DNA from: Neonectria sp. B-13
Taxonomy: Eukaryota > Ascomycota > Sordariomycetes > Hypocreales > Nectriaceae
NCBI GenBank assembly: GCA_002682825.1
Contig: NOKP01000001.1
Coordinates: 3,847,296-3,911,295, forward strand
DNA: 64,000 nt
Direction: 5' to 3'
The position numbers and the translations under genes were made by a program. Each line of letters opens with the position of its first letter. The first letter of the stretch is position 1. Below, one piece after another: positions 23,901 to 35,679 of this stretch. Below the pieces are notes generated by a model, which saw nothing but the letters and a program-made list of their open reading frames with translations, was not told the DNA's origin and did not search any database.

Positions 23901-25399
23901 GCCCAGCTGAGCCAAGAATAAACGCGATGCCACCCACAGAAGCAAAAAAAACATGTGCAACCCATTCTGATTTGCCGCCTAATCCGATGTGCTGTAGCTA
24001 TTCTTCCAGAAGTCTTCCATGTTCTGTCATTCTTCTCCGCCTCTGCTCCCGACGCTAACAAGGAGGCTACCGTAAGGGGCGGGTACAGTTCACTTTGCCG
24101 ACCAGTTCTGTAGGTTGCCCGACGAGAATGCGCGAAGCTGTCCATATAGTCGCCGGCGTTCCTCAGGTCGGTCGGGACTCGGCCAGTTTTTGCCCGCGTC
24201 TTTGCTGTTTGCTAATCCGCCTTAGGAAGACTATCCTCCGATATCCCGGGTCCGCTGCCTCCATCTCTAAGTATTCATCGTGGGTTGTCTGAATTTTTGC
24301 ACGAGCACGGCAAGACCGTACCTCCTTGGGTAAGCCACGTAACCTCGTCGTCATGTCAGAGTACTTCGTACCCTTACTCCAAAACTCAATGAACGCACCA
24401 ACCCAAACCAAGCGCCCAAATGTCCAAGATAGCACGCGTTTTAGGCCAAAGGGTCGGCCCGTCGCCCGCAAAACCCTAACAACGACCAGCTTACTACTTA
24501 AGTAGGTAGTAATGTATCGCGGATGGTTCACAGCTAGAACCGTGAACATTTGTAGCTCTACCAAGGATCGAGTTCCCAACGCTACTTTCGCTTGCTTCAC
24601 CTCACACCAACCATTTCAGCATCCATCAATTCACTTTCAAGCCACAAGAGTCTTCACATGATTTTACGTCGTTTTATTGTTGAAGTTTGGCTTTGCAGCC
24701 CTTGCTTCGACTACTCTCCACCGCCACCACGTACAATGGTACATACAAAACAAGTTGCCGCCGCTCAACCTCGGCCAGTAACCTCGCCCCCTACCATTCA
24801 TCAACTACCATCCACACCACCGTGTGTCTTTTTGCTCCTCCTTCTCACTTCTTCTTCTGATTCCTCCTCCGCCAGGCTTTCTAAGCCAATTACATGTAAC
24901 AGGAGATGGTGGTATCATAATAACACAGCAATCCATCAAGTTAATGACCAGTCCCGGGTCCGCGTCTAGAATGTACAGCAACAAGAAAACGACAGAAACA
25001 GAAACGAATATGAGACAGATTAGGTCGAGACTGAGAGATGTCGACGCCGAGTCATGCGTGGGTTGTCAAAAAAAAAAATAAGAAAAAGAAAGCCATCTCT
25101 CCTCCAGGGATACAGGTCCCAGGAGGGAGCAAGAGAGAGTCTACACGTATATGTGCGTTTTTGAGACATAAAAGGGAAGAGAGCGATTGAGCTGCTGCTG
25201 GTGAAGCTGCTGTTGGTGACACTGCTACCGGGCGTTGTATGCAAAGAAAGCAGAACTTTGACCACGACCCAAGCAGGTTTTATTGAAAGGAACGATGTTT
25301 CCAGTAACATCATGGGGTATATCGGTGGTTCATCAGAGAAAGGCGTGCAGAAGGGACTTGGCTTGGGCGTCGTAACTATTCGTCAACGCTGTAGCTGTT
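20918..25399. other. Large gene-poor interval (4.5 kb)
   Basis: It contains the leader/promoter of the bHLH gene, including a possible 8-codon upstream ORF (minus, 21143-21117), a CAGAGGG(G) tandem repeat at 21877-21919, and, near the right end, the 3' UTR of the kelch gene (below 25400). ORFs of 60-185 codons here have no recognisable domains, and I found no consistent splice chains. No gene is supported. Confidence 0.45.
21877..21919. repeat. CAGAGGG(G) short tandem repeat
   Basis: About six copies of a 7-8 nt unit (cagaggg, cagagggg) in the gene-poor interval upstream of the bHLH gene. Probably slippage-derived. Confidence 0.8.
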
Positions 25400-27682
25400 C
25401 TACACTCGCGACCGGTCACCAAGATTCAGCCAACTCATATCTGACGACGTCGAGGCCATGGCGAGCTGAGGCTGGTGGCTCACCCCCGATTTGGGTTGTT
25501 GGCCTGGTGGGATTCCAGGGGAGAGCGGTGTCCCAAAGTACATGCTAGGGTTGTAGACACTGCTGGTCGCCCGATCGGCGCCCCAGGGCTTTGCAGCCTG
25601 GTTAGACGAGGTCCATTGTTCGTTGACGCTTTCGGGGATGCCGCTGGAGTAGCCAGAAGATGACACCTTCGAGTGGCGCTCGATCTTGCCGGCAACGCCT
25701 TCCTGAAAGGGGATCTTGCTGTATTGTTCCACCACAGGGCTGCCTGAGTTCACGCGGTTGAACTCGGGGTGGAAATCAAAGTTCAGAGGTGGTACAGTCG
25801 CAGAGTCTTGAGTGACTCTGGGGTTTCGATGCTGAGTTGCTTCCGAATACCGGGAACTCTGGTCATCGGATACTTCAGCGACTCTCTTAGGGCCTCCAAA
25901 GCCGAGAATCTGCAGGGCGCTACCGCCGGACCAGTACCGATTCCATCCCGAGCTTCTTCGCAGACCGTCATCGTCCTCCATAGGTCTTTGTCGGGGTCGG
26001 GGCTCGGCGACATTGGGGTCGAAAGCAACACCTCTAGTCTGTTGGCCCTGCAGCGCAGGATGCTGAACTTCCTGCAAAACAGGCTTGCCGATGGTGGCCT
26101 TCAGTTGCTTGTGCATTGAGCTGACAGAGCTTCGGGTGGTGTCATGGCTAGGCTTTCGAGTGAGGCCCGCCTTGGGCTTTCCGGCGCGACCCATCAGGAT
26201 GGCCATGGACGAGTATGATTCCTGAGACATCTTAGAGTTGTGGCCGAGCATATGGCCAGGTGAAGAGGAAGGGTTGGGGCCATTGTGGAAGACCATGGGG
26301 GCCTTTTCATCAGAGGAGTAGCCCCTATTGTGGCCGGAGTCGTCCTGAGGCTGCTTGGCCTTCTTTCTTCGTCGCATAAGCAACAGAAGCAGGATCAGCA
26401 CGGCAATGAATCCAAGAATGGATCCAAGCGTGACGCCGAGCACCACATTCGAACCGAGGCCAGAACCGTCGCTACTGCTTCCAGCGCCAGCGGCGGCATC
26501 GGTTGAGGTGGCCGAGGCACTAGCATCGGAAAGTGTGAAAGTGCCTGTGGCCGTTGACGAGAGAGTAGTAGAAGTTGCGAAAGTAGACGAGATATCTGAG
26601 GTCTTGGTGGCTGACTTCGTCTTAGTCGAGGTTGATTTGGTCTTGGTTGAGCTGGACGTTTTCGTTTTGGAAGAAGAGGTCGACGAGCTTTCAGACTGCA
26701 GACGCTGCTGCTCCTCGCCGTAGAAGACCGCACTAGAATCAACCCACGAGTTCTCGGATGCATCGAACATGGCGATGGGTTCGTCGGCATTGCCGCCAGA
26801 AAAGACGACTGTTCCATCCGAATTCTGGGCAATAGCGAAGTTGGTTCGGACGTCGGTCGGGGCAAGCGTGGAGTTGTACTTGGGCCAGTCGCTGACAGAA
26901 AGATCGCGTTTCGCGTTTGAAATAGCTGGCGAGCTGGCGACTGGGGCACCAGAAGCGTCCATGACGACAAATCGATTAACCTCATTCGGGTTTGTCGAGA
27001 GATCGAACGTGTAGAGGCTCTTGGAACCATCATCCCCGGACATGATGACGGCCTGCATGGAAGAAGAATCCTTGGTCAAGGGCGTCTCAAGAACGCTGTA
27101 GGAGGGCCTCCAGCCACCAGCCACAGGATTGAACAAAACGATGTTCGAGTTGGCATCGGCTGCATTACCGCCACCAATCGCAGCGATTTCGTCATCGGAC
27201 CAGTTCATGACGATGGGCTTGGTCACCATGTAGCTGCTACCTGGGTAAGAATCCATGCTGAATGGCTCAGTTGCCAGGATGGACCAGGTCTCTGAGTTGA
27301 AGGTTTGAGCTCCATCGGTGTTCCCGGAGTAGATGAGGATGGTATTGCTGCCCTTGACGTAGCCCGAACTATGCCACTGGCGGTTCTTGGTAACCTCTGG
27401 TTTAGAGGGAGTGATAGTGGTCCACTTGCCGGTCGAGTAAGTGTACCTCTGCAACCCATAGTATTCATCTGAACCACCAGTTCCTCCAACGACCCAGAAG
27501 CCGTCGGGAGTCCCCACACAAGCGGCGCCGGTGATCACTTCTCCCTTCTTCAATTTCTTCCATTCTGCATCCTCCTTCAGTTCGAGTGACAGAAACCCCG
27601 CAGGCGAGTAAGAGTAAAGGGTGTTTTCGTGGATGGCGGTGCAAGAGCCGTCCAGCGACGTCGGTGGCTCGGGCGTACTCAT
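25400..27682 (-). CDS. Kelch/galactose-oxidase-like single-pass membrane protein, 760 aa
   Basis: Single open frame from ATG 27682. Residues 1-320 show beta-propeller (kelch-like) features with repeated Gly-Gly and aromatic patterns: GFWVVGGTGGSDEYYGLQRY, IAAIGGGNAAD and TVVFSGGNADE. Residues 328-405 are a Ser/Thr/Lys-rich stalk that is likely O-glycosylated. Residues 412-436 (VVLGVTLGSILGFIAVLILLLLL) form one transmembrane helix with an RRRKK stop-transfer sequence. The remaining ~325 residues are a Ser/Pro-rich cytoplasmic tail containing SSGWNRYWSGGSALQILGFGG. No N-terminal signal peptide is visible, so topology would have to be set by the single helix (or by an unseen upstream exon). I have seen this family carry a splicing-factor CLF1 label in fungal annotations, which nothing in the sequence supports (no HAT/TPR repeats). 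A surface sensor or adaptor role is inference. Confidence 0.85.
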   Translation of the reverse strand: MSTPEPPTSLDGSCTAIHENTLYSYSPAGFLSLELKEDAEWKKLKKGEVITGAACVGTPDGFWVVGGTGGSDEYYGLQRYTYSTGKWTTITPSKPEVTKNRQWHSSGYVKGSNTILIYSGNTDGAQTFNSETWSILATEPFSMDSYPGSSYMVTKPIVMNWSDDEIAAIGGGNAADANSNIVLFNPVAGGWRPSYSVLETPLTKDSSSMQAVIMSGDDGSKSLYTFDLSTNPNEVNRFVVMDASGAPVASSPAISNAKRDLSVSDWPKYNSTLAPTDVRTNFAIAQNSDGTVVFSGGNADEPIAMFDASENSWVDSSAVFYGEEQQRLQSESSSTSSSKTKTSSSTKTKSTSTKTKSATKTSDISSTFATSTTLSSTATGTFTLSDASASATSTDAAAGAGSSSDGSGLGSNVVLGVTLGSILGFIAVLILLLLLMRRRKKAKQPQDDSGHNRGYSSDEKAPMVFHNGPNPSSSPGHMLGHNSKMSQESYSSMAILMGRAGKPKAGLTRKPSHDTTRSSVSSMHKQLKATIGKPVLQEVQHPALQGQQTRGVAFDPNVAEPRPRQRPMEDDDGLRRSSGWNRYWSGGSALQILGFGGPKRVAEVSDDQSSRYSEATQHRNPRVTQDSATVPPLNFDFHPEFNRVNSGSPVVEQYSKIPFQEGVAGKIERHSKVSSSGYSSGIPESVNEQWTSSNQAAKPWGADRATSSVYNPSMYFGTPLSPGIPPGQQPKSGVSHQPQLAMASTSSDMSWLNLGDRSRV

Positions 27683-30600
27683 TGCGGCAGGATTTCCAGG
27701 GATAACTAAAAGACAACTTCGAGACTAAATTAGACGGCCTACGATGACATGGCGTTTGAAATTCGGTTTCGGAAAGAGCTGTCGTCGAGGTGTCCTTGGG
27801 TTGTACGGCCACAGGCCAAAAGAGTTTGGTATCGTCGGGTTCGAAAATCGATGATCGAAAGGAGTGTAAAGACCCGTCGAAAGAGAGACGTGGAGTTTGG
27901 TGGAAAATAAGGCTTGGTTGCAACGCAGCAAAAGGAGCGGACAATATAGCGACGAACAAGCGAGGCTATGGGTGAGAGTTGGATGGCTGGCCGAGTGCAG
28001 CTGGTGTCAAAGGAGGGACTGTTCGTAACGAACTCGGACGAATCGACTAAAGCTCGACACCGCAGGTGTGAGGGAAGGAAACAGCAAGATCGAGGAAATC
28101 GAGAGGGTGAAAGCTCGAATCGCGACGAGTTGTTGAGGGGGAACGGGCGTGGGTGTAGGCGAGTTCGGGATCGTTTGTCTGGCGTGTGCACCTGGGCAGA
28201 CTGGCGAGGAATGAAGCGTGGCGTGTGGGTTCGCGTTGGCAAAGGAGGGGATTCAAACAGTGGGCAACGGCAGGAAGCCTGGATCTCGCTCTCGTGCCAG
28301 ACGGTGTTGCGAGGTCTGGAATGGCGGTTAACGTGAAAGCACGGGGGAAACAAGCGCAAAGGTAGCAAACGGGAAGGCGAGAGAGAGAGAGAGGGAAGCG
28401 AGAAGCAAGAAGCAAGCAGAGAGACAAGTCAGACAAGTGGAGAGACAGACGAGACAGACGAGACACCGAGCGAACGGGCGGAGTGGCTCACTCGCTCACA
28501 GTGGCTCCTCTGGCAGAGACGAGACAAGCGACCAGGGCCAAACCTCAGCAGAGCGCGAGACAAGCCCCCCAGGCCAGGGTGAGCACAAGGGGGAAGGAGC
28601 CAGTAGGAGCCAGTAGGAGCCAACAGGCAGGCCGCATCGCACCGCCCAGACCAGGGGAGGTACATGCGTACAGGAGGTACGTACCACACTTCAAAATAGT
28701 GCTACCACTCGCTGGACGAATGCAGCCTCGAGTGTATGCATGCCACCGTTTAGCAGGAGGGCTAAGCTTCCAGGTCCCCCTAGCCACCATCCGTGCTTTA
28801 ACTGGGGGACGAATATAGAGAATGGGGGCGTTGGCCGGGCTGTCGACCTGCGGTCCAGGGACTGGGGCCGTCGGGCAGCTCAGATACGAAGTGAAGTGCC
28901 TGCGCTCTCACCTTTTTACGAAGCATTTATTCGTATTACGACTCCGTTCGTAAAGCAGTAGCTGATTATTCGTACGGCACTACACGTATTCTTCGGGTAC
29001 GAGCCGCGAAACACGGTGGATGTGTCGAAGGACAGGCACCTGTATTCGCACTTTCCAGGCCCTTGAAGACGTGTGGCGTCCAGAGAGGCTGGCTGGCGCT
29101 CGACAACGCCAAAGACCAAAGAACGCTTCTGAACGCTTAATGCCCAATGCCCGGTCACCATCCCTCAGCCATGAGCCATCAGCCATCAGCCCCCAGGTAC
29201 ACCCGCTGCCCATTGGCCAATCACGCCGTCGCAACAAACGTTCCATGACGCCTGCGCGCAGGGGTCCTGGAGAACTTGCGCAGCCTGCCGATTGGTGGCA
29301 TCCGTCGCTGGCAGCGTGCTTCAGGGCATTCTCAGTGTTCAGGGACCAGAGGAGGGGCGCTTCAAGGGACGCGACTCCTCAGGGGACGGGTCCAATGCAA
29401 GCGCGCGGGCATACGACCTAACTTAACCTTGGGCGTCCCCTCTTGGTACCAAACACCTAGGGGGAGATATAGACATGGAGGCTCTCTTCCCATCCATCCA
29501 CTGAAACCCTAGGTGACGGGGGGCCAGCGAGCTATTGGATCTTTGCATCTTACTGCTTGGTTTTATGGTTTGCGCTTCAAATGCCCATGTACGAAGTGCG
29601 CTGCCTTTTGAGCATGCGCTGTGTGATGGTGCAACCAAACAAACTATTACTCTTGGGTAGGCAGGTAAGTAAGGTAGCGCTCGCGCACACACCCAAATAC
29701 GCGCACGGGCGGTGGACTAAGATAGGTCACTATTATGCATAGCACACTCATAACAGAGGAACGGACACGACCTGCCTGAGTAATGAGTCCTTTGCTTCTT
29801 GGCAATGTAACTGCCCACGCCGCTTTGTCTGTCTGGAATCGCCGACCTTGAGAGAGGACGGGAGGGTGAGAGCGTGGTCGGCGCATCGCACCGATACGCA
29901 ACAACATGCCCGCCAGCGCCAACGCCCCGTCGGGAACGCGATACATGCCTTGCCCATACACGGCAGGGCAGGTCTCAATGTGTGACGATGTAAAAGCTTG
30001 TCCACGTAAACTGACACGGTGTCTTGAGAGTCCCATTGTCTCTCTCTACCTGACACGCTCCGTCGGTCGCGACAACGCGCAACGGCTTCCACTTCCACAT
30101 TTCCCAGGCCCGGGTCGGTGGGTGGGTGCTGTGCTGGGCGGATTGGATGATCACCGCCGACGACTCACCGGCCGAGCGAGATTGGCACAAGTAAGATACA
30201 GGCGAGGAAGAAGATGGGCGCGGCGACTACGATAGACTCGGCCTTTTGCCCCGGTCGTTTGCGAATCCTCGATGTTGCACCGTTGCACCGCTCTGCTTCT
30301 GGTGAGTGATACCCTCATGGTGAGGCCCGTGAACGCCATGGATCGCTTCACGGCCGTGCCCTTGTCCTTCCAGGCGCAACGTTGATCCATAATCCACCAA
30401 CCAACATCCCCAGCTTGTCTAGGGCCCTCAGCCACTCCACCCATGACCACTCTTGTGAAACGCGCCATGGCGGCCTCCCCTTGCAGATTGTTCACCTGCA
30501 TCCCTGACCCCTGATCCCGGACGTATTGGGTACGTACTACCCGACCCCCGACCTCATATGTCTGTGTCCTGTCTGTGTCCTGTCTGACGCCCATCTTTAT

Positions 30601-32579
30601 TCCGTTCGCGCCACGATGCGCGCTCCTATTGCTGGTCGGTGGCAGATTGCAAGGTGGTGGAGGAGACGGTGTACCTACCACACCTTCTGCTGCAAGCCAG
30701 CCCATCGTAATTAGTTAAGGTCCCGATCAGAGGCAGAAGACGGGGCGCCATGTTGATCCTCATCGTACCATTGGCAACGTCCCGCTTCACCATCAAGTTG
30801 TTTGCTGTTTACTCCAAAGCCATGGCGTCTCACACAAACACAAGTGGCAATCGCAATCCCAACGTGCTGTCTCGATTTGAGTGTTTATTCCCAATTAAAG
30901 TACGTAGTGTTTGTACATGTGCAGTATGGAGCCACAAACCTGCCGCCGACCAATGCTTGGTCCGTACGAAGCACTCGACGATCCCGAACCATGAAGGTCG
31001 GGATGGGTGCTGCAACGTGATCGCCAACCCGTGGACCGGGAATGCCTGAAATGCTTCTGCACGATACAGTATGCAAATCAATATCCAGGTACCGGCTTCC
31101 ATCTTCCCGCATATTTCGATCCATGATGCGATAAAATCTGTCCACTTCCATCCCCTCTCTCTCTCTCAGGTAAAGCTAGGTTTTCGGACATGTTTGATAA
31201 TAATAAATGGCCGAATGTCGACCGTCTCCCACCCTGTACCAAGACACCTACTGACATCATTTTCACATTCAAGCGCCGTCTCCGTGGGTCTGCTTTAGAA
31301 GGTCTCAAGCCCCATCTCATCCCAAGCCATCTCGTCATTTCCCCGATGAGCTTTTGTGATAGCCGACGGTTAACACTCCACGTTTCCCATGTGGTGAATG
31401 CCAAGGCAAGCACAATCATATCTACCTCCTAATTAGTAGTTATTGGAGCAAAATCTACAGCATTTAAGCCACGGCCGGGAAACAGACCTACATGCGCCTT
31501 TTCTGCATCGTCAATGAACACGGCTGTTCTCTGCAGATCATCAGCTTCCCTGGTCGCCAACTGCCTGGCCCGTCCCAATCGGCCGCTGCCGCTACGTTTC
31601 CCACATCATGCCTCTAGCCAATCTTATGTCGTCGCCAATGACGCCCGTGATCACGACGACCCTATTAAGCGCCAGCCCAGTCACAGTCTCTACCCTAGAT
31701 CTCAGTCAGCACATGCAACTTTTCAGTGGTTCATGGCCAAAAATGCAATCTTCCGCTCGTCACGGCGCCGTAGCGAACCAAAGCGCGCGCCTCATGTGCA
31801 TCGAACTGAGGGTTTCCAGCTTGTCAGCTGCAGAGCCCGATTGGCCGCCTGTCGCCTCCCAGCTTTCTCGCAAAAACGGTGTCACATACCGCCACCAACT
31901 TCAATTTCGCAGAACGTGATGTTCCCGCCAATCCAAGTCCAACAGTATGCAACATCAATCGGCAGTGATCATGGGAGTTATCCATTCACACGTGAAGTCC
32001 CGTTTCCAAACCCGGTTCCACAACTGTTTCCATGGTTGTTTCTACAGGTGCTGCAATCTCCCGTCCTTGCTCCTTGCCCTTGCCCAGCAACCGCATCATC
32101 ATCTTTCGGCATCATCCAATTGTCATTGTTTCTCCTCAAAGCATGGATTTTGCATTGATCATGGCAAACCAGGCACAACTCTATGCCTTGTTTCACGTTG
32201 GCACTCTGAAACATGGAGTATGTTGAGATCGTCACATCATTTCATCTGGATGCTCAATTGTGGTGCCATGCTTCAATTTGTCTGTCACACTCCGGCACCC
32301 TATGCTATACAAGCTGCCGCTCTTGCCTCAAGAGGGTTACTTATCAATTTCCACCCCCCTCCCCACCGTCCCCCTAGGCCGTCTATTTGTTTGCCCGAAT
32401 CGCCCCCGTAAACTCCGACATTGACCCAAATCATCGCTTCTCAGACCGTCCTCCGCACCTGACTTTTCCGTGCACGTCATTTCCAGTTGCGCTTGCTCCC
32501 CCGTGTCAGGGAGGCGTGCGTGGATGCTCCCAGAGTGCTCGCCTCTATCATTCCACAATGAACATCTCATAGACCCTCC
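27683..32579. other. Large gene-free interval (4.9 kb)
   Basis: It contains the kelch promoter and long leader (CT-rich on the minus strand to about 28480), short direct repeats (GGAGCCAGTA near 28595-28622; TGTCTGTGTCC near 30560-30582), and AT-richer DNA from about 30700 to 32400. ORFs of up to 214 codons (31514-32158) lack domain content. No transposase, tRNA or rRNA was recognised. A non-coding transcript or a highly divergent gene could be missed. Confidence 0.4.
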
Positions 32580-34808
32580 TCATTGACCAGCCATCGTGGC
32601 GAATGCCTCTGCTGGGAGTTGTGCCTGGAAGTCCGTTAGTCCATCGCACACCATCAAGCTCAAAATATCCACTCACCTTCTTTTCATTGAAGATTATCAA
32701 GGCCTTATCAAACTCCCAATTTACTTGGGCCAAGCACATTTCCGAGTATTGCGGTGTCATGCCGGTTTGTTTTGAGAGTTCCGCAATCATTGCCTGGTGC
32801 TGGTTGGGTGCTGCTGGGTCCGGGACGGATGCCACGAAGACGTTGGGAAGGGGGCTGTAGGCTCGGAGTGACAGGATGTCGCTTGCAACTCGAATCACAC
32901 CCCTCCCTGGCTTACCCGGTCCCAGAATAAACGTACGCGAGAAGCTGCGCTTGCCAGTCGAATTCGTGCTCTGGTCGTGTTCTTCGAATTCACCATGCAC
33001 GGCGATGATGAGACCGTCAACTCCGATTGGGTTTTGGCCGTTGGGGTCCACCAAGCCAGGCATCGGGTGGCAGTCCATGATGTACTTGCTCAGCTCCTGC
33101 TTGATGTTGGGGTGTCTCGTGAGCGGGAGAGTCTTCCAAGCATCCCCAATGATATTAGCACCCTTGAAGAGTCGTTGTACTCTGGCGTTTTGATGCGTGA
33201 TCTTGGTTAGATTCCGGGACAGTTTGATGTAGGATGCCCAAGGCATGGGCGCGGGATCATCCGTAGTTCTGACAGAGCGAGTGTCGACAGACACAGAGAA
33301 CTGGCTGTCCTCGTCGTAGAATCTAGACACGAGGCCGGGCCGGTCGTTGTCGTAGCAAGCAAAAAACTCCAAAAGGAAGTTCTCCCCAACGCCGCCGACG
33401 TCACGGAAATCAGGGCCGTTTTGCGCGATTGGCTTCGGCCTAGAGGCGGCTTCCTTTTCTGCAATTTGCTCAGGGGTACGGATTTGGTTTCCGTTCACGT
33501 TTTGCAACTTCGGAAACCACTCCAGGAGAGTTGCGTGGTAGTTGGGGTCGGCCACCTCGATGGGGTTCCCGGTCATGAATATCGTCTCCAGGTGTCTGAA
33601 CTTTCCTTTCCAGCGCTCCATACGTTGCATGTCGCCGACTTGATTCCCGCTCATGTCTAGGTTCTTGAGATGGGGAAAGGTTGTTGCTACCACCTCAACC
33701 TGAGTCACGTCGTCAATATTGTTGTTAGCAAGACTGATGCTTTCGATGGCGTCTTGCTTTTCTTTGTCCGTCTTGAAAAGGCCGTCGCAGATGGCCATGA
33801 GCCCCTTGAAGGTCTTGAGGGCCCGCTCTCGGTTTTCAAACATGCCGAGGCTGACCAGGTCTGTGTCGGAAGCAAGGGCATCGAGCTTGAGGAGCTTGTT
33901 GGCTCCCAGGTATCTTTGGCTCAGAATCGTCTGAAGCCTCGTTCGTAGTTCTTGGGTGTCCTTGGATTCAACCGCCCTGTTGCCCTTTTCGGGAACATCG
34001 TCCACTTTGATAACCTCCAGTTGTGTGCCGGCGAAAGTAAAAGTGTTGAGCTTAATCAGCTCTTCGGCGTCCAGCTCGCTTGCCCCTACATAAACGTAGT
34101 CGCCAACATAATGGCTCTACATCGAGTTAGCAGCCGTGTTGGATATGATGATCCAAGATGCGGGAGGGTGGTGTTCGGCTGGTGGGACATAGCCCTAATA
34201 TAAACATCGTCTCCTTGTCCCAGGTGCAGCTGGGACTACAGCTGGATGGTTGCGCACCTGGAGTTTGTCAATGAAGAACTTACCTTTTTTATCGCAATGT
34301 TTCGCTTTTGTCGTCCAGTGAGGAATGATGAAGCCTTCCGTTCCAGGAAGCCGAGGAGATCATTCAGCCCCCCGCCTGGGTTGCTTGCCGCCTTGCTCTG
34401 CTTGAGACCGCCAACGCGCAAAAACGACAGGCCTGATGTGTCTTGTTGTCGACCTTTGGCGCCCCTGCCAGAACCTGCGCCTGTTACGCGCGACGCCAGA
34501 GATGATGCAGTGCCGTTGCTCAGGTGCTTGAGCACATTCTGAGCCGTTTTCGAAGGACCCTTTGTGTTGACGGATGTCGCAGAACGTGTGGCAGGTCGGC
34601 TTCTTGTGTTGTTTGAAACGGTGGGTGTGGTTTTCTTGGCTCGCGCCGCGGCGCTGTCCATGTCGAGATCGCCATCGCCATCAATGCGGGTAGGCCCGCG
34701 ACCTCTCTTCTGAATGCCGCCTCTTGAAGATTTGGTTGACTTCGACTTCGTGGATGAACTTCGCGTCTCGCGACCGACTGGGGCAGTCACACGGCCTCGA
34801 GGAGCCAT
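32580..34808 (-). CDS. MEX67: Nuclear mRNA export receptor Mex67, 669 aa, 3 exons
   Basis: Mex67, as a heterodimer with Mtr2, carries mRNPs through nuclear pores by binding FG repeats. Minus-strand exons are 34808-34284, 34116-32677 and 32624-32580 (2010 nt; donors GTAAGT and GTGAGT, acceptors GTAG and CCAG, all phase 0). The first 130 residues are basic and disordered (RNA binding). The middle has leucine-rich repeats (SISLANNNID, FPHLKNLDMSGNQV, FRHLETIFMTGNPIE). The NTF2-like domain runs from FLLEFFACYDNDRPGLVSRF through IIAVHGEFEE to RTFILGPG. The C-terminal TAP-C/UBA domain (QHQAMIAELSKQTGMTPQYS, then NWEFDKALIIFNEKK) is completed by exon 3, which adds AQLPAEAFATMAGQ. Without that splice the reading continues into intron sequence. 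The length is similar to yeast Mex67 (599 aa) plus an extended N-terminus. Confidence 0.95.
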
Positions 34809-35679
34809 GACGGGCGATGCAGGATCGAACGAAAGCGATGCAGATTTTGGTTCTCCTGTAGCTATGTGTGTCTGCTTAGAGTAAGCAAAGTGGACGAGCG
34901 ATGGCGACCTTTGTTGTCTATGTTTCGCCGGAGGAGTTCAGCAACGCACTGTGGTGGGAGAGTTTGGATAGGTTTGTCCGTTAATGGTCAATGCGGAGGA
35001 AGAAGTGGGAGTTTATTCAATGCCCCACTGGAGCAAAGCACTTCCAGGCTCCCAGGCGCCCAGGCAGCCTTGCGTGACTAATGCGGCCTAGCGCATGAAT
35101 TTGACGTGAAAACGCATCACGCGCCCGCTGGGACGTTTGCGAGTTTATCATCGTTCGTTGAGAGAGGTAAACGTTTACGTGTTGGATTCAATGCGTAGAA
35201 AACAAAGGGGGGAATGTGATCAGTCAGGGCTGTTGTTAATGATCTAAGTGGGTGAGAGACTCGAGACGACCATTCTGTGTCCTCATCTTGACCGGGGTGC
35301 AGTGATTTGGGGTATTTGCAGTCTGCCTACGGCAGGCTTCTGAGCGTTGCCTACCTACAGTACTATAGAAGTATTATGAGGATGAAAGGATATTCGTATC
35401 ATAATTGGAGCGACTGTGCTTTCTGTGCTGTTGTTCAATACCTAAGTCAAGTGGTGAGCCTTGACGGGATGCAATCACGTGATGTGGCAATCATTTCGCG
35501 TTCCACTCTATCCGCCTAGTCGTGATTGATCAACTGCGACGCGACCTGCCAGGCATCACCACACCAATAAGTTGCACGTCAAAAACGCGATTGATTCCCG
35601 GTCGGTGTCATGTCTTGAGCCCTAGACGTGGAACCCGGTCGATTCATGCAGCGAATTGCATGGTGCGTACCTATTTGCC
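34809..35679. promoter_or_regulatory. Divergent promoter region of mex67 and mph1
   Basis: An 871-bp head-to-head spacer. On the mph1 side it holds the palindrome ATCACGTGAT at 35474-35483 and two ACGCG cores (35539-35543 and 35585-35589), i.e. about 200, 140 and 95 bp before the mph1 ATG. CACGTG is the E-box bound by bHLH factors such as Cbf1 or NUC-1/Pho4. ACGCG is the core of MBF/MCB cell-cycle elements. Function is inferred from motif identity only. Confidence 0.5.
35474..35483. promoter_or_regulatory. ATCACGTGAT palindrome upstream of mph1
   Basis: A ten-base perfect palindrome containing an E-box about 200 bp before the mph1 ATG, with two ACGCG cores between it and the start. Confidence 0.5.

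Noticed and set aside
25060..25090. A-rich run suggesting a retroposed poly(A) tail
   Set aside because: No retroelement ORF or target-site duplication visible; more likely 3' UTR or simple sequence of the kelch gene.
31514..32158. 214-codon plus-strand ORF
   Set aside because: No domain, composition like translated non-coding DNA, no splice context; could not be supported as a gene.
35656..35679. Eight-residue N-terminal extension of Mph1
   Set aside because: Starts at TTG; ATG 35680 begins the expected acidic N-terminus.
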